Positions 22,702 to 31,493 of a stretch of DNA of 36,031 nucleotides are shown here, piece after piece (the stretch's first letter is position 1; each line of letters opens with the position of its first letter). Made by a program: the position numbers and the translations under genes. Origin of the DNA: Neisseriaceae bacterium (lineage in GTDB: Bacteria; Pseudomonadota; Gammaproteobacteria; Burkholderiales; Neisseriaceae); the NCBI GenBank assembly GCA_017458185.1, contig JAFTFY010000006.1:1-36031 (forward strand), written 5' to 3'. The notes below the pieces were generated by a model. The model was not told the origin of the DNA. It did no database searches and was given only the letters and a program-made list of their open reading frames with translations.

Positions 22702-23091
22702 AGTTTCAGGCTGCCTGAATTTCAACTGTGTGTCATTGCGAGATTTTTTCGTAAGAAAAAATCGTGGCAATCCAGTTTTGCCTGACAAGGCAAAACATAA
22801 CACCACAGGCGTTGCGTTCGCATTGCATTATGCCATTTAAGTTACATAATTTTTATAAGAAATAGTGCATTACAACGCCTTGCGGCGTTGATTAAAAACC
22901 TGCGGTTTTTAACTGGATTGCCACGCCTTGAACTTCGTTCAAGGCTCGCAATGACACAGTTTTATTTTCAGGCTGCCTGAAACAATTTCTCATTGCTAAT
23001 TGCCTTTCAGGCTGCCTGAAAAGCATAAAATAGAGTAAAATTCACCCTTTTATATTTTTTCAGGCAGCCTGAACAGTTTTTTTAAGGTTTT
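22702..23091. other. 390-bp gap: four uptake sequences and a 228-bp repeat element
   Basis: No gene is seen. Palindromic uptake sequences lie at 22704-22719, 22966-22982, 23005-23021 and 23058-23073. Between the first two is the 228-bp inverted-repeat element. The last uptake sequence is 18 bp before the glnS start. Confidence 0.8.
22730..22957. mobile_element. 228-bp inverted-repeat element, stand-alone copy
   Basis: The ends GTGTCATTGCGAG and CTCGCAATGACAC are perfect inverted repeats. Inside are several perfect hairpins, including GATTTTTTC-GTAA-GAAAAAATC, and CCTTGAAC around a loop that reads GAA on the minus strand. It is non-coding. The same element, 228 and 224 bp long, is nested inside the two MITEs (4766-4993 and 30600-30823). 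Confidence 0.8.
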
Positions 23092-24768
23092 ATGATGACA
23101 AACGAAGAATTTGCGGACAACCATTTTATTCGCACCATTATTGAAGAAGATTTAAAAAACGGTAAATATCAAAGCATTATCACGCGTTTTCCGCCAGAGC
23201 CGAATGGTTATTTGCACATTGGACACGCCAAAAGCATTTGTTTGAATTTTGGTTTAGCCCATATTTACGGCGGTCGCTGCAATTTGCGTTTTGACGACAC
23301 CAACCCCGAAAAAGAGTCGGACGAGTATGTGCGTTCGATTAAGGAAGATGTGGCGTGGCTTGGTTTTCAATGGCATGAAGAGCATTTTGCGTCCGATTAT
23401 TTCGATATGCTGTATCAATTTGCCGAAGATTTAATCAATGCAGGCAAAGCCTATGTCGATGAATTGACGGCGGACGAAATGCGTGATTATCGCGGCACGC
23501 TGACCCTTGCAGGCAAGGAAAGCCCTTATCGCAATCGAGAAGTTGCTGAAAACTTGGATTTATTTCGCAGAATGAAATCAGGCGAATTTCCTGACGGTTC
23601 TAAAACCCTGCGGTTAAAAATTGATATGGCATCAGGCAACCTGAATTTACGCGACCCTGTGATTTACCGTATTCGCCGCGTGTCGCACCACAGAACTGGC
23701 GATAAATGGTGCATTTATCCGATGTATGATTACACGCACGCCTTGTCGGACGCAATCGAACACATCACGCATTCGATTTGTACGCTTGAATTTGAAGCAC
23801 ACCGCCCATTGTATGACTGGGTTGTGGAAAATGTTGCCGCTCCAAGTCGCCCACATCAATATGAATTTTCGCGGCTTGAATTGCTGTATTCCATTACTTC
23901 AAAACGCAAGTTAAATCAATTAGTTACGCAAAAATTTGTATCAGGCTGGGACGACCCACGCATGCCCACCATTTCAGGTATGCGGCGGCGTGGTTATACG
24001 CCTGCTGGCCTGCGTTTATTCGCCAAACGCGTGGGCGTTTCCAAAAGCGAAAATGTAGTCGATATGGAACTTTTGGAAGGGGCTATTCGTGAAGATTTGC
24101 AAGCCACTGCACCGCGTTTAATGGCTGTGTTAAAGCCTTTGCGTGTGGAAATCACAAACTTCCAAGACGGTGAAATTCAAGGCAAAACCGTGCCATTTCA
24201 CCCTGAAAACGCTGAATTTGGCGAGCGAGAGTTGAAATTATCGCCCACTATTTACATTGAACAAGACGATTTTGAAGAGATACCGCCCAAAGGTTTCAAA
24301 CGCTTAACAGTTGGCGGCGAAGTGCGTTTGCGTCATTCTTATATTATTAAATGTAATGAAGTAGTGAAAGACGAGAACGGTAATATTATCAAATTGTTAT
24401 GCACGGTTGATTTCGACACTTTGGGCAAAAACCCCGAAGACCGCAAAGTCAAAGGCGTGATTCACTGGCTACCTGAAACCGCACCGCAGGCTACCGTGCG
24501 GCTTTACGACCGCCTATTTACCGTAGAACGCCCAGACGCAGTGCGGGGAGAAGACGGCGAATACCGTGATTTTATCGAGTTTCTTAACCCCAACTCGATT
24601 GAAGAAATCACCGCCCTTATTGAACCGATAGCACAAACCCTACCGCCCGAATCACACTGGCAATTTGAACGCTTGGGCTATTTCGTAACCGACCGATATG
24701 ACCATTCTGCAAACAATCCCACATTCAACCGCACGGTTACATTAAGGGATACATGGCAGAAGAAATAA
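23092..24768 (+). CDS. glnS: Glutaminyl-tRNA synthetase
   Basis: 558 residues from the ATGATG at 23092. The enzyme charges tRNA-Gln with glutamine in the cytosol. The class I signature [17 protein letters not shown] is at about residues 31-47 with HIGH at 42-45. The KMSKS counterpart reads SITSKRKL, with Thr where Met is usual. The catalytic domain is followed by two beta-barrel anticodon-binding domains (from about residue 340, PLRVEITNF) and the C-terminal [14 protein letters not shown] segment. Having glnS suggests tRNA-Gln can be charged directly. In-frame uptake variant SGNLN is at about 23634. Two tandem palindromes follow the stop. Confidence 0.97.
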   Translation: MMTNEEFADNHFIRTIIEEDLKNGKYQSIITRFPPEPNGYLHIGHAKSICLNFGLAHIYGGRCNLRFDDTNPEKESDEYVRSIKEDVAWLGFQWHEEHFASDYFDMLYQFAEDLINAGKAYVDELTADEMRDYRGTLTLAGKESPYRNREVAENLDLFRRMKSGEFPDGSKTLRLKIDMASGNLNLRDPVIYRIRRVSHHRTGDKWCIYPMYDYTHALSDAIEHITHSICTLEFEAHRPLYDWVVENVAAPSRPHQYEFSRLELLYSITSKRKLNQLVTQKFVSGWDDPRMPTISGMRRRGYTPAGLRLFAKRVGVSKSENVVDMELLEGAIREDLQATAPRLMAVLKPLRVEITNFQDGEIQGKTVPFHPENAEFGERELKLSPTIYIEQDDFEEIPPKGFKRLTVGGEVRLRHSYIIKCNEVVKDENGNIIKLLCTVDFDTLGKNPEDRKVKGVIHWLPETAPQATVRLYDRLFTVERPDAVRGEDGEYRDFIEFLNPNSIEEITALIEPIAQTLPPESHWQFERLGYFVTDRYDHSANNPTFNRTVTLRDTWQKK

Positions 24769-24780
24769 TGCTTTAAAATA

Positions 24781-24818
24781 TTTTCAGGCTGCCTGAAAAA
24801 GTTTCAGGCAGCCTGAAA
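24781..24818. terminator. Tandem pair of uptake-sequence palindromes after glnS
   Basis: TTTTCAGGCTGCCTGAAAA (24781-24799) and TTTCAGGCAGCCTGAAA (24802-24818) lie side by side between convergent genes. They can pair with each other as well as fold alone, giving a strong bidirectional terminator. Confidence 0.7.
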
Positions 24819-24823
24819 ACTTT

Positions 24824-25171
24824 TTACAACTGCGAATTTTTTGCAGGCGGATTGATTTTATCAGGCACCAAATTGCTGCGGGCAAGCAGCATTAAAATGC
24901 CCGACACCACCATACCCAAAGCAATCAGCGGTGATAAATTCAGCAAATCGCGGTAAAACAAATACACCGCAATGCCACAATAAATCAGCAGTGGCCCTGC
25001 CACAATGGATTGCTTGTTAATGCCGTCTAAAATCAGCACCAAAACGCCTGCCACGCACAGGGCAATCGCCAAAATAATGTAAGACGGCGGCAAAATATCA
25101 GTTGCACGCAAAAACCACAACGCACCAATAATAATCAATGCCAAAGGCATAAAAATAGACGGTTTATTCAT
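24824..25171 (-). CDS. Small membrane protein with four spans, unknown
   Basis: 115 residues, start MNKPSIFMPLALIIIGALWF. Four hydrophobic segments (about 6-22, 29-48, 55-72, 78-97) are joined by short loops. The N-terminal PLALIIIGALWFLRATDILPP resembles the LiaI/DUF5668-type membrane fold, but the match is by eye only. The polar tail PDKINPPAKNSQL is cytoplasmic or periplasmic. It starts 9 bp after the YhcH-like gene on the same strand, so the two are likely one transcript ending at the palindrome pair that also follows glnS. Confidence 0.7.
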   Translation of the reverse strand: MNKPSIFMPLALIIIGALWFLRATDILPPSYIILAIALCVAGVLVLILDGINKQSIVAGPLLIYCGIAVYLFYRDLLNLSPLIALGMVVSGILMLLARSNLVPDKINPPAKNSQL

Positions 25172-25180
25172 TGTCCAATC

Positions 25181-25633
25181 CTAATTCAAACGCACTTTAA
25201 ACACCACTTTTCGCACAAACGCAGGTTTATCAGTCGCTAACTGACTGCGATGTGGTTCATTGGGGAAATAAATACAAAAACGCCCTGGTTCAAGTAGATA
25301 CTCACCAATTGACAGACTATCAAAAAACGCAATATCGCGTTCTGTGTCGAAATCTTTCACTGCCAAAACATCATCTCGCAAGGCGGTGTGATGAATTTCG
25401 CGTCCCTGCAACACAATTTGCACATCAGCATATTGTTGATGAAATTCAAACAGTTTGGGTTCAGAAACGGTTTGGTATTCATCAATATTAAACCGCACGG
25501 CAGGATTATCCGTTTCATAACGCCCAGCAGGTTTATTGGCAAAATCAGGCTGTTGCAAGATTTTAATCACTTCGGATAAATCAGGCATTAAAGGCAGATA
25601 ATCGGCTAAATGGTTGAGTGTATCGTAAATCAT
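25181..25633 (-). CDS. YhcH/YjgK/YiaL family protein
   Basis: 150 residues of a small cupin-like family (DUF386) often found in sialic acid and sugar utilisation loci. Family marks are the N-terminal MIYDTLNHLADY, HQQYADVQIVLQGRE in the middle, and FCIYFPNEPHRSQLA with the conserved histidine near residue 128. The ending FVRKVVFKVRLN is also typical. No sialic acid genes are near, so the substrate is open. It heads a probable two-gene unit with the small membrane protein. Confidence 0.88.
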   Translation of the reverse strand: MIYDTLNHLADYLPLMPDLSEVIKILQQPDFANKPAGRYETDNPAVRFNIDEYQTVSEPKLFEFHQQYADVQIVLQGREIHHTALRDDVLAVKDFDTERDIAFFDSLSIGEYLLEPGRFCIYFPNEPHRSQLATDKPAFVRKVVFKVRLN

Positions 25634-25711
25634 CGTTTTACCTTATTTCATTGGCATAATCAGGTGCAAATTATATTATCAATTCTTATTAAATAATTAA
25701 ATTATGCAAAG

Positions 25712-25764
25712 TTTTTTCAGGCAGCCTGAAAAAAACGGACAAGCCCGAAAAGCCTGTCCGTTTT
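25712..25764 (-). terminator. Adhesin terminator with uptake sequence
   Basis: AAAACGGACA (25732-25741) pairs with TGTCCGTTTT (25755-25764), and on the minus strand a T run follows inside the adjoining uptake palindrome (25712-25734). This is a convincing rho-independent terminator for the adhesin gene that ends at 25787. Confidence 0.75.
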
Positions 25765-25786
25765 ATACTCAAATCAAGCGATTATT

Positions 25787-28090
25787 TTACCAATGGAAGC
25801 CCACGCTTGCACCGCCACCGAAGCGTCCGCGAGAGTCGCCGTTGCCGAAAGCGTTAAAGCCCCATTTGCCATCGCTGCTCATTGTGGAATAGCCCATAGC
25901 ATAGCCTGCTTCGCCTGCGAAAGTCGCACCTGAAATCGAGAACGAATTGCCACCAGGTTTGGCTGCATTTTGCAAGTTACCTGCTGCCATAGCGGCTGCT
26001 GTACCTGCATTGGCTCGTTTTTCCACACGGTCAATACGAGCATTCAAACGACCTTCGGATAGTACCATAGCATTGTTCAATTGCGACACATTCACCGCGT
26101 CAGTCGGTTTAACACCTGGTGCGACATTGCTAATCACCTGACCGCCGTTATTTAAGCCGCCGTTAGTTAGTGCCACGCCAGACGGTAAGGCAACACCGTT
26201 TTGATTCACCACTGTGCCGCCTGCATTCACGCTATTAACAGCGATATTATCAGCAAGGCTGATTTTTACTTCGCCGCCCGTTGCGTCTGTGGTAATGTTT
26301 TTGCCATCGCCCACAAACTTGGCAGTTTCGCGATTTGCCACATTAAACTCGCCGTTTTCGCCTGCAACGGTAATATGTTCATAACCGCCGCCTGTTACAA
26401 CCAACTTGCTTACTCTGTCGTCCAAATCATCAACCGCTTTTTGTTTAGCGAATTTTTGATTATTCACCCATGTTTGCGTAGCATTATCTGCCAACTTGCC
26501 GTCTGTATAAGCATTAGCGTCCGTTTTGGCTTTGTTTGCCGCAGTGTCGGCGTATTTATTTGCGTCTGCTTTTGCGGTATCAATCGCCTTATTCATATCC
26601 GTTGTGGTGCTGTAATCGCCCAACTTGCTATCGGTATAACCTTTGGCTTTTGTTTCCGCTGTATTAGCCGCAGTGTCGGCATACGATTTGGCTTTTGCCA
26701 CTTCGCTATCGGTATAACCTTTGGCGTTGTTTTCAGCCGTATTAGCCGCTGTATCAGCGTATGCGTTCGCGTCTGCGGTTTTCGCATATTCGCTTAAATT
26801 AACGCCAGTGCCGCCTAATGCTGCATTATTGATTTGATCAGTAACCCACGATTGATCGGCTTTATCTTTCACAGCATTATCCGCATAAGTTTGTGCGTCC
26901 GTTTTGGCTTTGTTTGCCGCAGTGTCGGCATAAGTATTTGCCGCCGTTTTGGCTTTTGCCACTTCGCTATCGGTATAACCTTTGGCGTTTGTTGCTGCTG
27001 TATTAGCCGCTGTATCAGCGTATGCGTTCGCGTCTGCGGTTTTGGCGTATTCGTTTAAATTAACGCCAGTGCCGCTTAATGCCGCTGCGTTAATCATCTC
27101 GGTAACCCGTGATTCATCGACTTTTTTATTCAACTCTGTTTTATCGGCTTTTTTACCTAACTCGGTTTGCAGATTATCAACCGCAGTTTTATCGGCTTTT
27201 TTGCCTAAATCGGTTTGCAGATTATCAACCGTAGTTTTATCGGCTTTTTTACCTAACTCGGTTTGCAGATTATCAACCGTAGTTTTATCGGCTTTGTTGC
27301 CTAATTCGGTTTGCAAGCCTGTAACCGTAGTATTTAATGTACCCACAGTTGCGATGGCAGTGCTAATTTGAGTTTTCAACGCACTGCTCAAATCAATCTC
27401 AACCGTGCCGCCATTGGCAGTTGTGGTGATATTGGTGCCATCGCCTTGAATATTCAGGCGGCCTGCACTGCCTACGCTGAAATTGCCTGTATTACCCGAC
27501 ACGCTAATTGGACTAAACGAACTGCCGCCGCTGCCCACCATATTAGCCACTTCTCTTAACTGTGCCACATTCACAGCGTCTGTGTCTTGGCTACCTGCGG
27601 CAACGCCTGTGATTTGGCGGGTGATAATAGTGTTAGTGCTATTGCCAGTGCCGTTAGGGTCGCCCACAGCCAAAGCCGCAGAAGTAGATTGCCACACCGC
27701 TTTTTGTTCTTCGTTAAAAGCACTCATATCGGATGGCACAAATGCAGCAGAGTAATTATTGCTGCTACTATCCCAAGCCACACGGTCAGCGTATGATTTA
27801 TAACCGATTGCTGTGCCATAATCCACAATGGCTTGGCTATTCGCACCAAAGGCGGAAGAATAATCACCGCTTGCGGTGTTGCTACGACCCAACGCAGAAG
27901 AACTGATACCGTTTGCTTCGTTGCCAAAACCCAACGCAGAAGAATAATCACCGCGTGCGATGTTGTAATGACCCAACGCAGAAGAACTGATACCGCTTGC
28001 TTCGTTGCCATAACCTAATGCCGTAGAAGCATCCATTAAAGCCAAACATAAAAGCGTAACACGCAATGAATTTTTGATTGTGTTTTTCAT
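25787..28090 (-). CDS. Trimeric autotransporter adhesin (YadA-like)
   Basis: 767 residues from the ATG at 28090; a longer frame from 28171 would translate a repeat. The layout is a signal peptide (MKNTIKNSLRVTLLCLALMD, cleaved near ASTA), a left-handed beta-roll head of Hep_Hag repeats such as ALGYGNEASGISSSALG (about 25-105), a neck (VAAGSQDTDAVNVAQLREV), a coiled-coil stalk with KADKTTVDNLQTELGK repeats and ANAYADTAANTA repeats, a second neck (VAPGVKPTDAVNVSQLN), and a C-terminal YadA anchor of four strands ending GGGASVGFHW. Such proteins form trimers on the outer membrane and bind host matrix or cells. The stalk repeats invite length changes. The gene upstream on the same strand encodes a secreted protein. 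Confidence 0.96.
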   Translation of the reverse strand: MKNTIKNSLRVTLLCLALMDASTALGYGNEASGISSSALGHYNIARGDYSSALGFGNEANGISSSALGRSNTASGDYSSAFGANSQAIVDYGTAIGYKSYADRVAWDSSSNNYSAAFVPSDMSAFNEEQKAVWQSTSAALAVGDPNGTGNSTNTIITRQITGVAAGSQDTDAVNVAQLREVANMVGSGGSSFSPISVSGNTGNFSVGSAGRLNIQGDGTNITTTANGGTVEIDLSSALKTQISTAIATVGTLNTTVTGLQTELGNKADKTTVDNLQTELGKKADKTTVDNLQTDLGKKADKTAVDNLQTELGKKADKTELNKKVDESRVTEMINAAALSGTGVNLNEYAKTADANAYADTAANTAATNAKGYTDSEVAKAKTAANTYADTAANKAKTDAQTYADNAVKDKADQSWVTDQINNAALGGTGVNLSEYAKTADANAYADTAANTAENNAKGYTDSEVAKAKSYADTAANTAETKAKGYTDSKLGDYSTTTDMNKAIDTAKADANKYADTAANKAKTDANAYTDGKLADNATQTWVNNQKFAKQKAVDDLDDRVSKLVVTGGGYEHITVAGENGEFNVANRETAKFVGDGKNITTDATGGEVKISLADNIAVNSVNAGGTVVNQNGVALPSGVALTNGGLNNGGQVISNVAPGVKPTDAVNVSQLNNAMVLSEGRLNARIDRVEKRANAGTAAAMAAGNLQNAAKPGGNSFSISGATFAGEAGYAMGYSTMSSDGKWGFNAFGNGDSRGRFGGGASVGFHW
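27123..27318 (-). repeat. 48-bp tandem repeats in the adhesin stalk
   Basis: About four 16-residue units of the type KKADKTTVDNLQTELG are encoded by nearly identical 48-bp DNA units. They are in phase with the coiled coil and can change number by slippage or recombination without a frameshift. Confidence 0.7.
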
Positions 28091-28138
28091 GATTTGTTTT
28101 CTTATAAAAAAGGTTGAAAAAAAGATTTGTATTCCATA

Positions 28139-28204
28139 GGGGGATTTTGTCCCCCATAAAACCGCTGTCATTGCGAGCCGTGATTTATCACGGCGTACGC
28201 AATA
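28139..28204. repeat. Leader hairpin and solo half-element upstream of the adhesin
   Basis: GGGGGATTTTGTCCCCC at 28139-28155 is a perfect 6-bp hairpin about 50 nt before the adhesin start. Next to it, GTCATTGCGAGCC, an inner hairpin and GGCGTACGCAAT (28167-28204) form one half of the 228-bp element. Confidence 0.65.
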
Positions 28205-28248
28205 TCAGAACGCAGGAAAACGCACCAAACGACTACCGCCGTATGGTT

Positions 28249-29049
28249 TTATTTCTTAATTGTTTCCTGTTTTAAACGGTCTTTTTGTATGCCTTGTTGC
28301 AAATCTTGCATACGCCCTAATTCATGCGTATCAAGTTTGTTACCTAAATTACCAGATACTGTTTCTCGCAGACCTTGATTAGACGGATTACGCTCTAATC
28401 GACTGCCACCTAATTCACCCAAATGAACAGATTGCATTCTTTCATTGCTGTTCGTATCAACAATGCGACCTGATTTATCGAAATGAATAGATTGCTCTAA
28501 TTCACTTCCTTTGATTTGAATATCGAGAAAATCACGATTATTTTTTAATGCGTCAAAAACGGACGGCTCAACCGTAATAATTTCATCACGCAAGACTTGA
28601 CCTTTGCGGTGTTCTAAAAAGTCTTGCAAGTTGTGTTCAGATTCGGGAAAAACGATATTCCACCAGCCGTATTCCAAAACATCATGACAAAATTCCATGC
28701 GTACAGGCGTTCGTGCTTTTCTACACATTAGCGTGTCACGAGTAGTGGCAAGAGAAAGTTTTTTTGAGTTAGATGGTTTGGAACAAATGGTGGGTTGAAA
28801 ATATTTGGTATGACAAACCTTCGCCGCTTGTGCGTAAGACACAAAAAATACGCCCATAAGAGCGATACATAAAGGAGCAAACAACCTTTTCAGGCTGCCT
28901 GAACGATGAATAGTTAAATGAGAATGATTATCATCGGGGGGGGTAAAATTTGGCGAACCTGTTTGCCAAGTGGCTTGAGAATGGCGTTCATTGTTTTTCC
29001 TTTCACAAAGTGTTAAAAATCGCCTTAATTTTACCTTAAATCTTTTCAT
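28249..29049 (-). CDS. Secreted protein of unknown function, start uncertain
   Basis: The frame is open across the whole stretch; 266 residues if started at the ATG at 29049. A clear signal sequence, LKRLFAPLCIALMGVFFVSYAQA, ends near 28827, after which the mature part begins AKVCHTKYFQPTICSK. The mature chain has four or five cysteines near its start, then RMEFCHDVLEYGWWNIVFPE, and a long polar tail with repeated Gln, Leu, Arg and Gly. No family is recognised. The signal lies about 50 residues inside the frame, so the true start is doubtful. A well-placed AAAGGA precedes the ATG at 28991, which is out of frame unless the C8 tract (28936-28943) becomes C9. A near-perfect Fur box follows the tract. 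It lies upstream of the adhesin on the same strand. Confidence 0.6.
   Translation of the reverse strand: MKRFKVKLRRFLTLCERKNNERHSQATWQTGSPNFTPPDDNHSHLTIHRSGSLKRLFAPLCIALMGVFFVSYAQAAKVCHTKYFQPTICSKPSNSKKLSLATTRDTLMCRKARTPVRMEFCHDVLEYGWWNIVFPESEHNLQDFLEHRKGQVLRDEIITVEPSVFDALKNNRDFLDIQIKGSELEQSIHFDKSGRIVDTNSNERMQSVHLGELGGSRLERNPSNQGLRETVSGNLGNKLDTHELGRMQDLQQGIQKDRLKQETIKK
28919..28943 (-). promoter_or_regulatory. Fur box beside a C8 homopolymer tract
   Basis: On the minus strand TGATAATCATTCTCA (28919-28933) matches the 7-1-7 Fur pattern TGATAAT-N-ATTATCA at 14 of 15 positions counting the free centre. Eight C residues (28936-28943) lie 2 bp upstream. GATAAT within the box could be a -10 element, with the C tract then inside the -10/-35 spacer. 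Confidence 0.55.
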
Positions 29050-29152
29050 CTTGTCATCCATTTTTTGCATTATTTTTGTATATAAGAAATTTCTGATATA
29101 TTGAAATATCAATAATTTACAGTTTTTGCTAATATAAAAAAATGTTTCAGGA

Positions 29153-29190
29153 GATTGCCACGCCGTGCTTACGGCACGGCTCGCAATGAC
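29153..29190. repeat. Solo half-element with hairpin
   Basis: GATTGCCACGCC and GGCTCGCAATGAC enclose a perfect hairpin. This is one terminal half of the 228-bp element; another solo copy is at 34508-34545. Confidence 0.7.
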
Positions 29191-29278
29191 AATAGGGGCT
29201 GCCTGAAAGCATTTTATTGCGACTAACAAGGCTTTTTGTCTTACAATAAGCGTTTTGATTTTTATTTAAGGATTTGTT

Positions 29279-30463
29279 ATGAAAAACTTTATCACCCCCA
29301 ATTTTGTTTTTGCCGATATTATTCCCGAAAAAGCACAAGGCTCTCGCGTTTGGGACGAAAATGGTAATGAATACATTGATTTAGCAGGCGGTATTGCAGT
29401 CAATGCTGTCGGACACTGCCACCCTGAATTAGTTGCCGCCTTGAAAGAGCAAAGCGAAAAATTGTGGCATATTTCCAATTTATACACCACACGCCCCACG
29501 CAAGAATTAGCCGAAAAATTAGTTGCCCACTCGTTTGCAGACAAAGTGTTTTTCGCCAATTCGGGAGCAGAAGCCAATGAAGCGGCGTTGAAACTGGCTC
29601 GCAAATATGCTCACGATAATTTTGGCGAAGAAAAACACGAAATTGTTTCCTGCATCAATAGTTTTCACGGCAGAACCTTATTTACGGTGAGCGTGGCAGG
29701 ACAACCCAAATACAGCAAAGACTTCGCCCCCTTGCCCACAGGCATTATTCACACACCGTTTAACGATATTGACGCTTTGAAAAAAGTCATCAACGAAAAA
29801 ACCTGTGCGTTTATTGTCGAGCCCATTCAAGGCGAAAGCGGCGTTTTGCCTGCGGATACAGCATTTTTACAAGCCGCACGCGACTTGTGCAACCAATTTC
29901 AGGCAGCCTTGATTTTTGACGAAGTGCAAGTCGGTATGGGCAGAACAGGCAAATTGTTTGCCTATCAAAACTACGGCATCGCCCCCGATATTTTAAGTTC
30001 AGCCAAAGCATTAGGCTGTGGTTTTCCCATCGGAGCAATGTTATGCAGCGAAAAATACGCCCAAGCATTTACACCAGGTTCGCACGGCACAACCTTTGGC
30101 GGCAATCCATTAGCCTGTGCCGTTGGTAGCAAAGCCTTTGATTTAATTAACAATCCAGCCACTTACGCCAATATTGAACGACAAAATCAATTATTGCGTA
30201 GCGAATTAGCTGATTTATGTGGTGAAAACCAAGTGTTCAAACAAATTCGCGGTATGGGCTTGTTATTAGGCTGTGTTTTGAACGAACAATATCAAGGCAA
30301 AGCAGGCGATTTTGTGAAATGTGCTTTACAAGAAAAATTGATGATTCTGCAAGCAGGAGCCAATGTGGTGCGACTTGCTCCGTCTTTATTGTTAAATGAT
30401 GAAGACAGAATGGAAGGCGTTACACGCTTCAAACAAACCGCAACAAAATTTCAGGCAGCCTGA
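29279..30463 (+). CDS. argD: Acetylornithine aminotransferase
   Basis: 394 residues, AAGGA before the ATG. The enzyme is a class III PLP-dependent aminotransferase that converts N-acetylglutamate semialdehyde to N-acetylornithine in arginine synthesis, often also acting in lysine synthesis. Motifs: FFANSGAEANEAALK (91-105), SFHGRT (128-133), FDEVQVGMGRTG (213-224) with the cofactor-binding aspartate D214, and the Schiff-base lysine K243 in SSAKALGCGFPIGA. HGTTFGGNPLACAV is also typical. The last codons FQAA-stop are an uptake sequence. The gene stands alone, and no other arg gene is near. A catabolic succinylornithine role (AstC) cannot be fully excluded. Confidence 0.94.
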   Translation: MKNFITPNFVFADIIPEKAQGSRVWDENGNEYIDLAGGIAVNAVGHCHPELVAALKEQSEKLWHISNLYTTRPTQELAEKLVAHSFADKVFFANSGAEANEAALKLARKYAHDNFGEEKHEIVSCINSFHGRTLFTVSVAGQPKYSKDFAPLPTGIIHTPFNDIDALKKVINEKTCAFIVEPIQGESGVLPADTAFLQAARDLCNQFQAALIFDEVQVGMGRTGKLFAYQNYGIAPDILSSAKALGCGFPIGAMLCSEKYAQAFTPGSHGTTFGGNPLACAVGSKAFDLINNPATYANIERQNQLLRSELADLCGENQVFKQIRGMGLLLGCVLNEQYQGKAGDFVKCALQEKLMILQAGANVVRLAPSLLLNDEDRMEGVTRFKQTATKFQAA

Positions 30464-30485
30464 AAGGATAGTTTTTTTAAATGCT

Positions 30486-30564
30486 ACACGGATTCGATTT
30501 TGCTAACGCAAAATCTTTAAAAACAAAATTTAAAGAAACGGCGTTAGCCGTTTCCAATCCGTGT
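30486..30564. repeat. 79-bp composite palindrome
   Basis: The ends ACACGGATT and AATCCGTGT are inverted. Inside are two hairpins, GATTTTGC-TAAC-GCAAAATC and GGAAACGGC around GTTA, and the pair TTTAAA/TTTAAA at the centre. It looks like a cruciform-forming element and abuts the MITE. Confidence 0.65.
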
Positions 30565-30566
30565 GA

Positions 30567-30906
30567 TATAGTCAAACAACTTCAAAATGTTAAAAAACCG
30601 TGTCATTGCGAGCCGTGATGAAATCACGGCGTGGCAATCCAATGAATTGCATAGCAATTCATCAACGCCGCAGGCGTTGTAACGGACTTATCTGTTATCA
30701 TTTCAGGCAGCCTAAATTGCTTATGAACCTTGGCGTTACAACGCCTGTGGCGTTGGTAAAAAAATCTACGATTTTTTTACTGGATTACCACGCCTTGACT
30801 TTTGTCAAGGCTCGTAATGACACATAGGATTAAATTAAAATTGTAGAATATTTACGCATAGTTAATTGTTTTTGTTTTTTGTATTTTGAAGTTGTTTGAC
30901 TGTATA
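30567..30906 (-). mobile_element. 340-bp MITE, copy 2, inverted relative to copy 1
   Basis: The left end TATAGTCAAACAACTTCAAA plus AT (30567-30588) is inverted at the right end (30883-30906) with two extra bases in the right copy. The 224-bp inner element (30600-30823) and a perfect uptake sequence, AGGCTGCCTGAA on the minus strand (30702-30713), occupy the same relative places as in copy 1. There is no coding capacity, so it needs a transposase in trans. Its right edge forms TATAAT at 30903-30908 facing the next gene. Confidence 0.88.
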
Positions 30907-30936
30907 ATCAAAAAATTGTTTTAAGGAGATATAAAA

Positions 30937-31389
30937 ATGGCAAATCATTCCTTATATAAAACAGATTTTCCTGCGTGGGCATATCAGCAAGCCGCTTTAT
31001 TAAAGGGCAAAAAGTTTGACCAAATTGACTGGGACGAAGTGATTGAAGAGATTGAAGATATGGGCAACCGACACCACGATAAATTGATGAGTCGTATGCA
31101 AGTATTGATTATGCACTTGTTAAAATGGCAATTCCAACCCGAACGGCAAAGCATTAGTTGGCAAAAAACAATTAAAGAACAACGGCGTAAAATTGATGAC
31201 GCTTTTGATGATATGCCCAGTCTCAAAGCCGATTTGAATAAACCAGAATGGGTGCAAAAAGCGTGGCTCAGAAGTGTACGGGCGGCGGCTGATGAAACCG
31301 ATTTGCCCAAAAACACTTTCCCCACACAACCGATTTGGACAATGGAACAAATTTTAGATGATGATTTTTTTCCGTCAGTAAATCAATAA
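30937..31389 (+). CDS. DUF29 family protein
   Basis: 150 residues, with a strong AAGGAG site before the ATG. Family features are the N-terminal SLYKTDFPAWAYQQAALLK, DWDEVIEEIEDMGNRHHDKLMSRMQVLIMHLLKWQFQP, and SWQKTIKEQRRKI. DUF29 proteins are small all-helical proteins of unknown function, frequent in cyanobacteria and scattered, often laterally moved, in proteobacteria. The only plausible promoter element, TATAAT at 30903-30908, is formed by the end of the MITE. An uptake-sequence palindrome (31417-31433) follows. Confidence 0.85.
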   Translation: MANHSLYKTDFPAWAYQQAALLKGKKFDQIDWDEVIEEIEDMGNRHHDKLMSRMQVLIMHLLKWQFQPERQSISWQKTIKEQRRKIDDAFDDMPSLKADLNKPEWVQKAWLRSVRAAADETDLPKNTFPTQPIWTMEQILDDDFFPSVNQ

Positions 31390-31416
31390 CTGCTTACGAA
31401 TAGAATGTCGCAATGC

Positions 31417-31478
31417 TTTCAGGCAGCCTGAAAACCCTTTCACAAACAAAAAACGCCACAATACTGTGGCGTTTGTTT
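31417..31478. terminator. Back-to-back terminators between DUF29 gene and ihfB
   Basis: TTTCAGGCAGCCTGAAA (31417-31433) serves the plus-strand gene. AAACGCCACA (31451-31460) pairs with TGTGGCGTTT (31465-31474), with a T-rich tail on the minus strand, a strong terminator for ihfB. Confidence 0.8.
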
Positions 31479-31493
31479 TGGCGTACAAAACCC

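Larger units (their letters stand above)
30464..30936. other. 473-bp gap: cruciform and second MITE
   Basis: No gene is seen. The gap holds a 79-bp palindromic element (30486-30564) and, 2 bp later, the second MITE (30567-30906). The next gene starts 31 bp after the MITE. Confidence 0.8.

Noticed and set aside
26201..27796. Long plus-strand frames opposite the adhesin
   Set aside because: They mirror the repetitive stalk codons and have no family features or ribosome sites.
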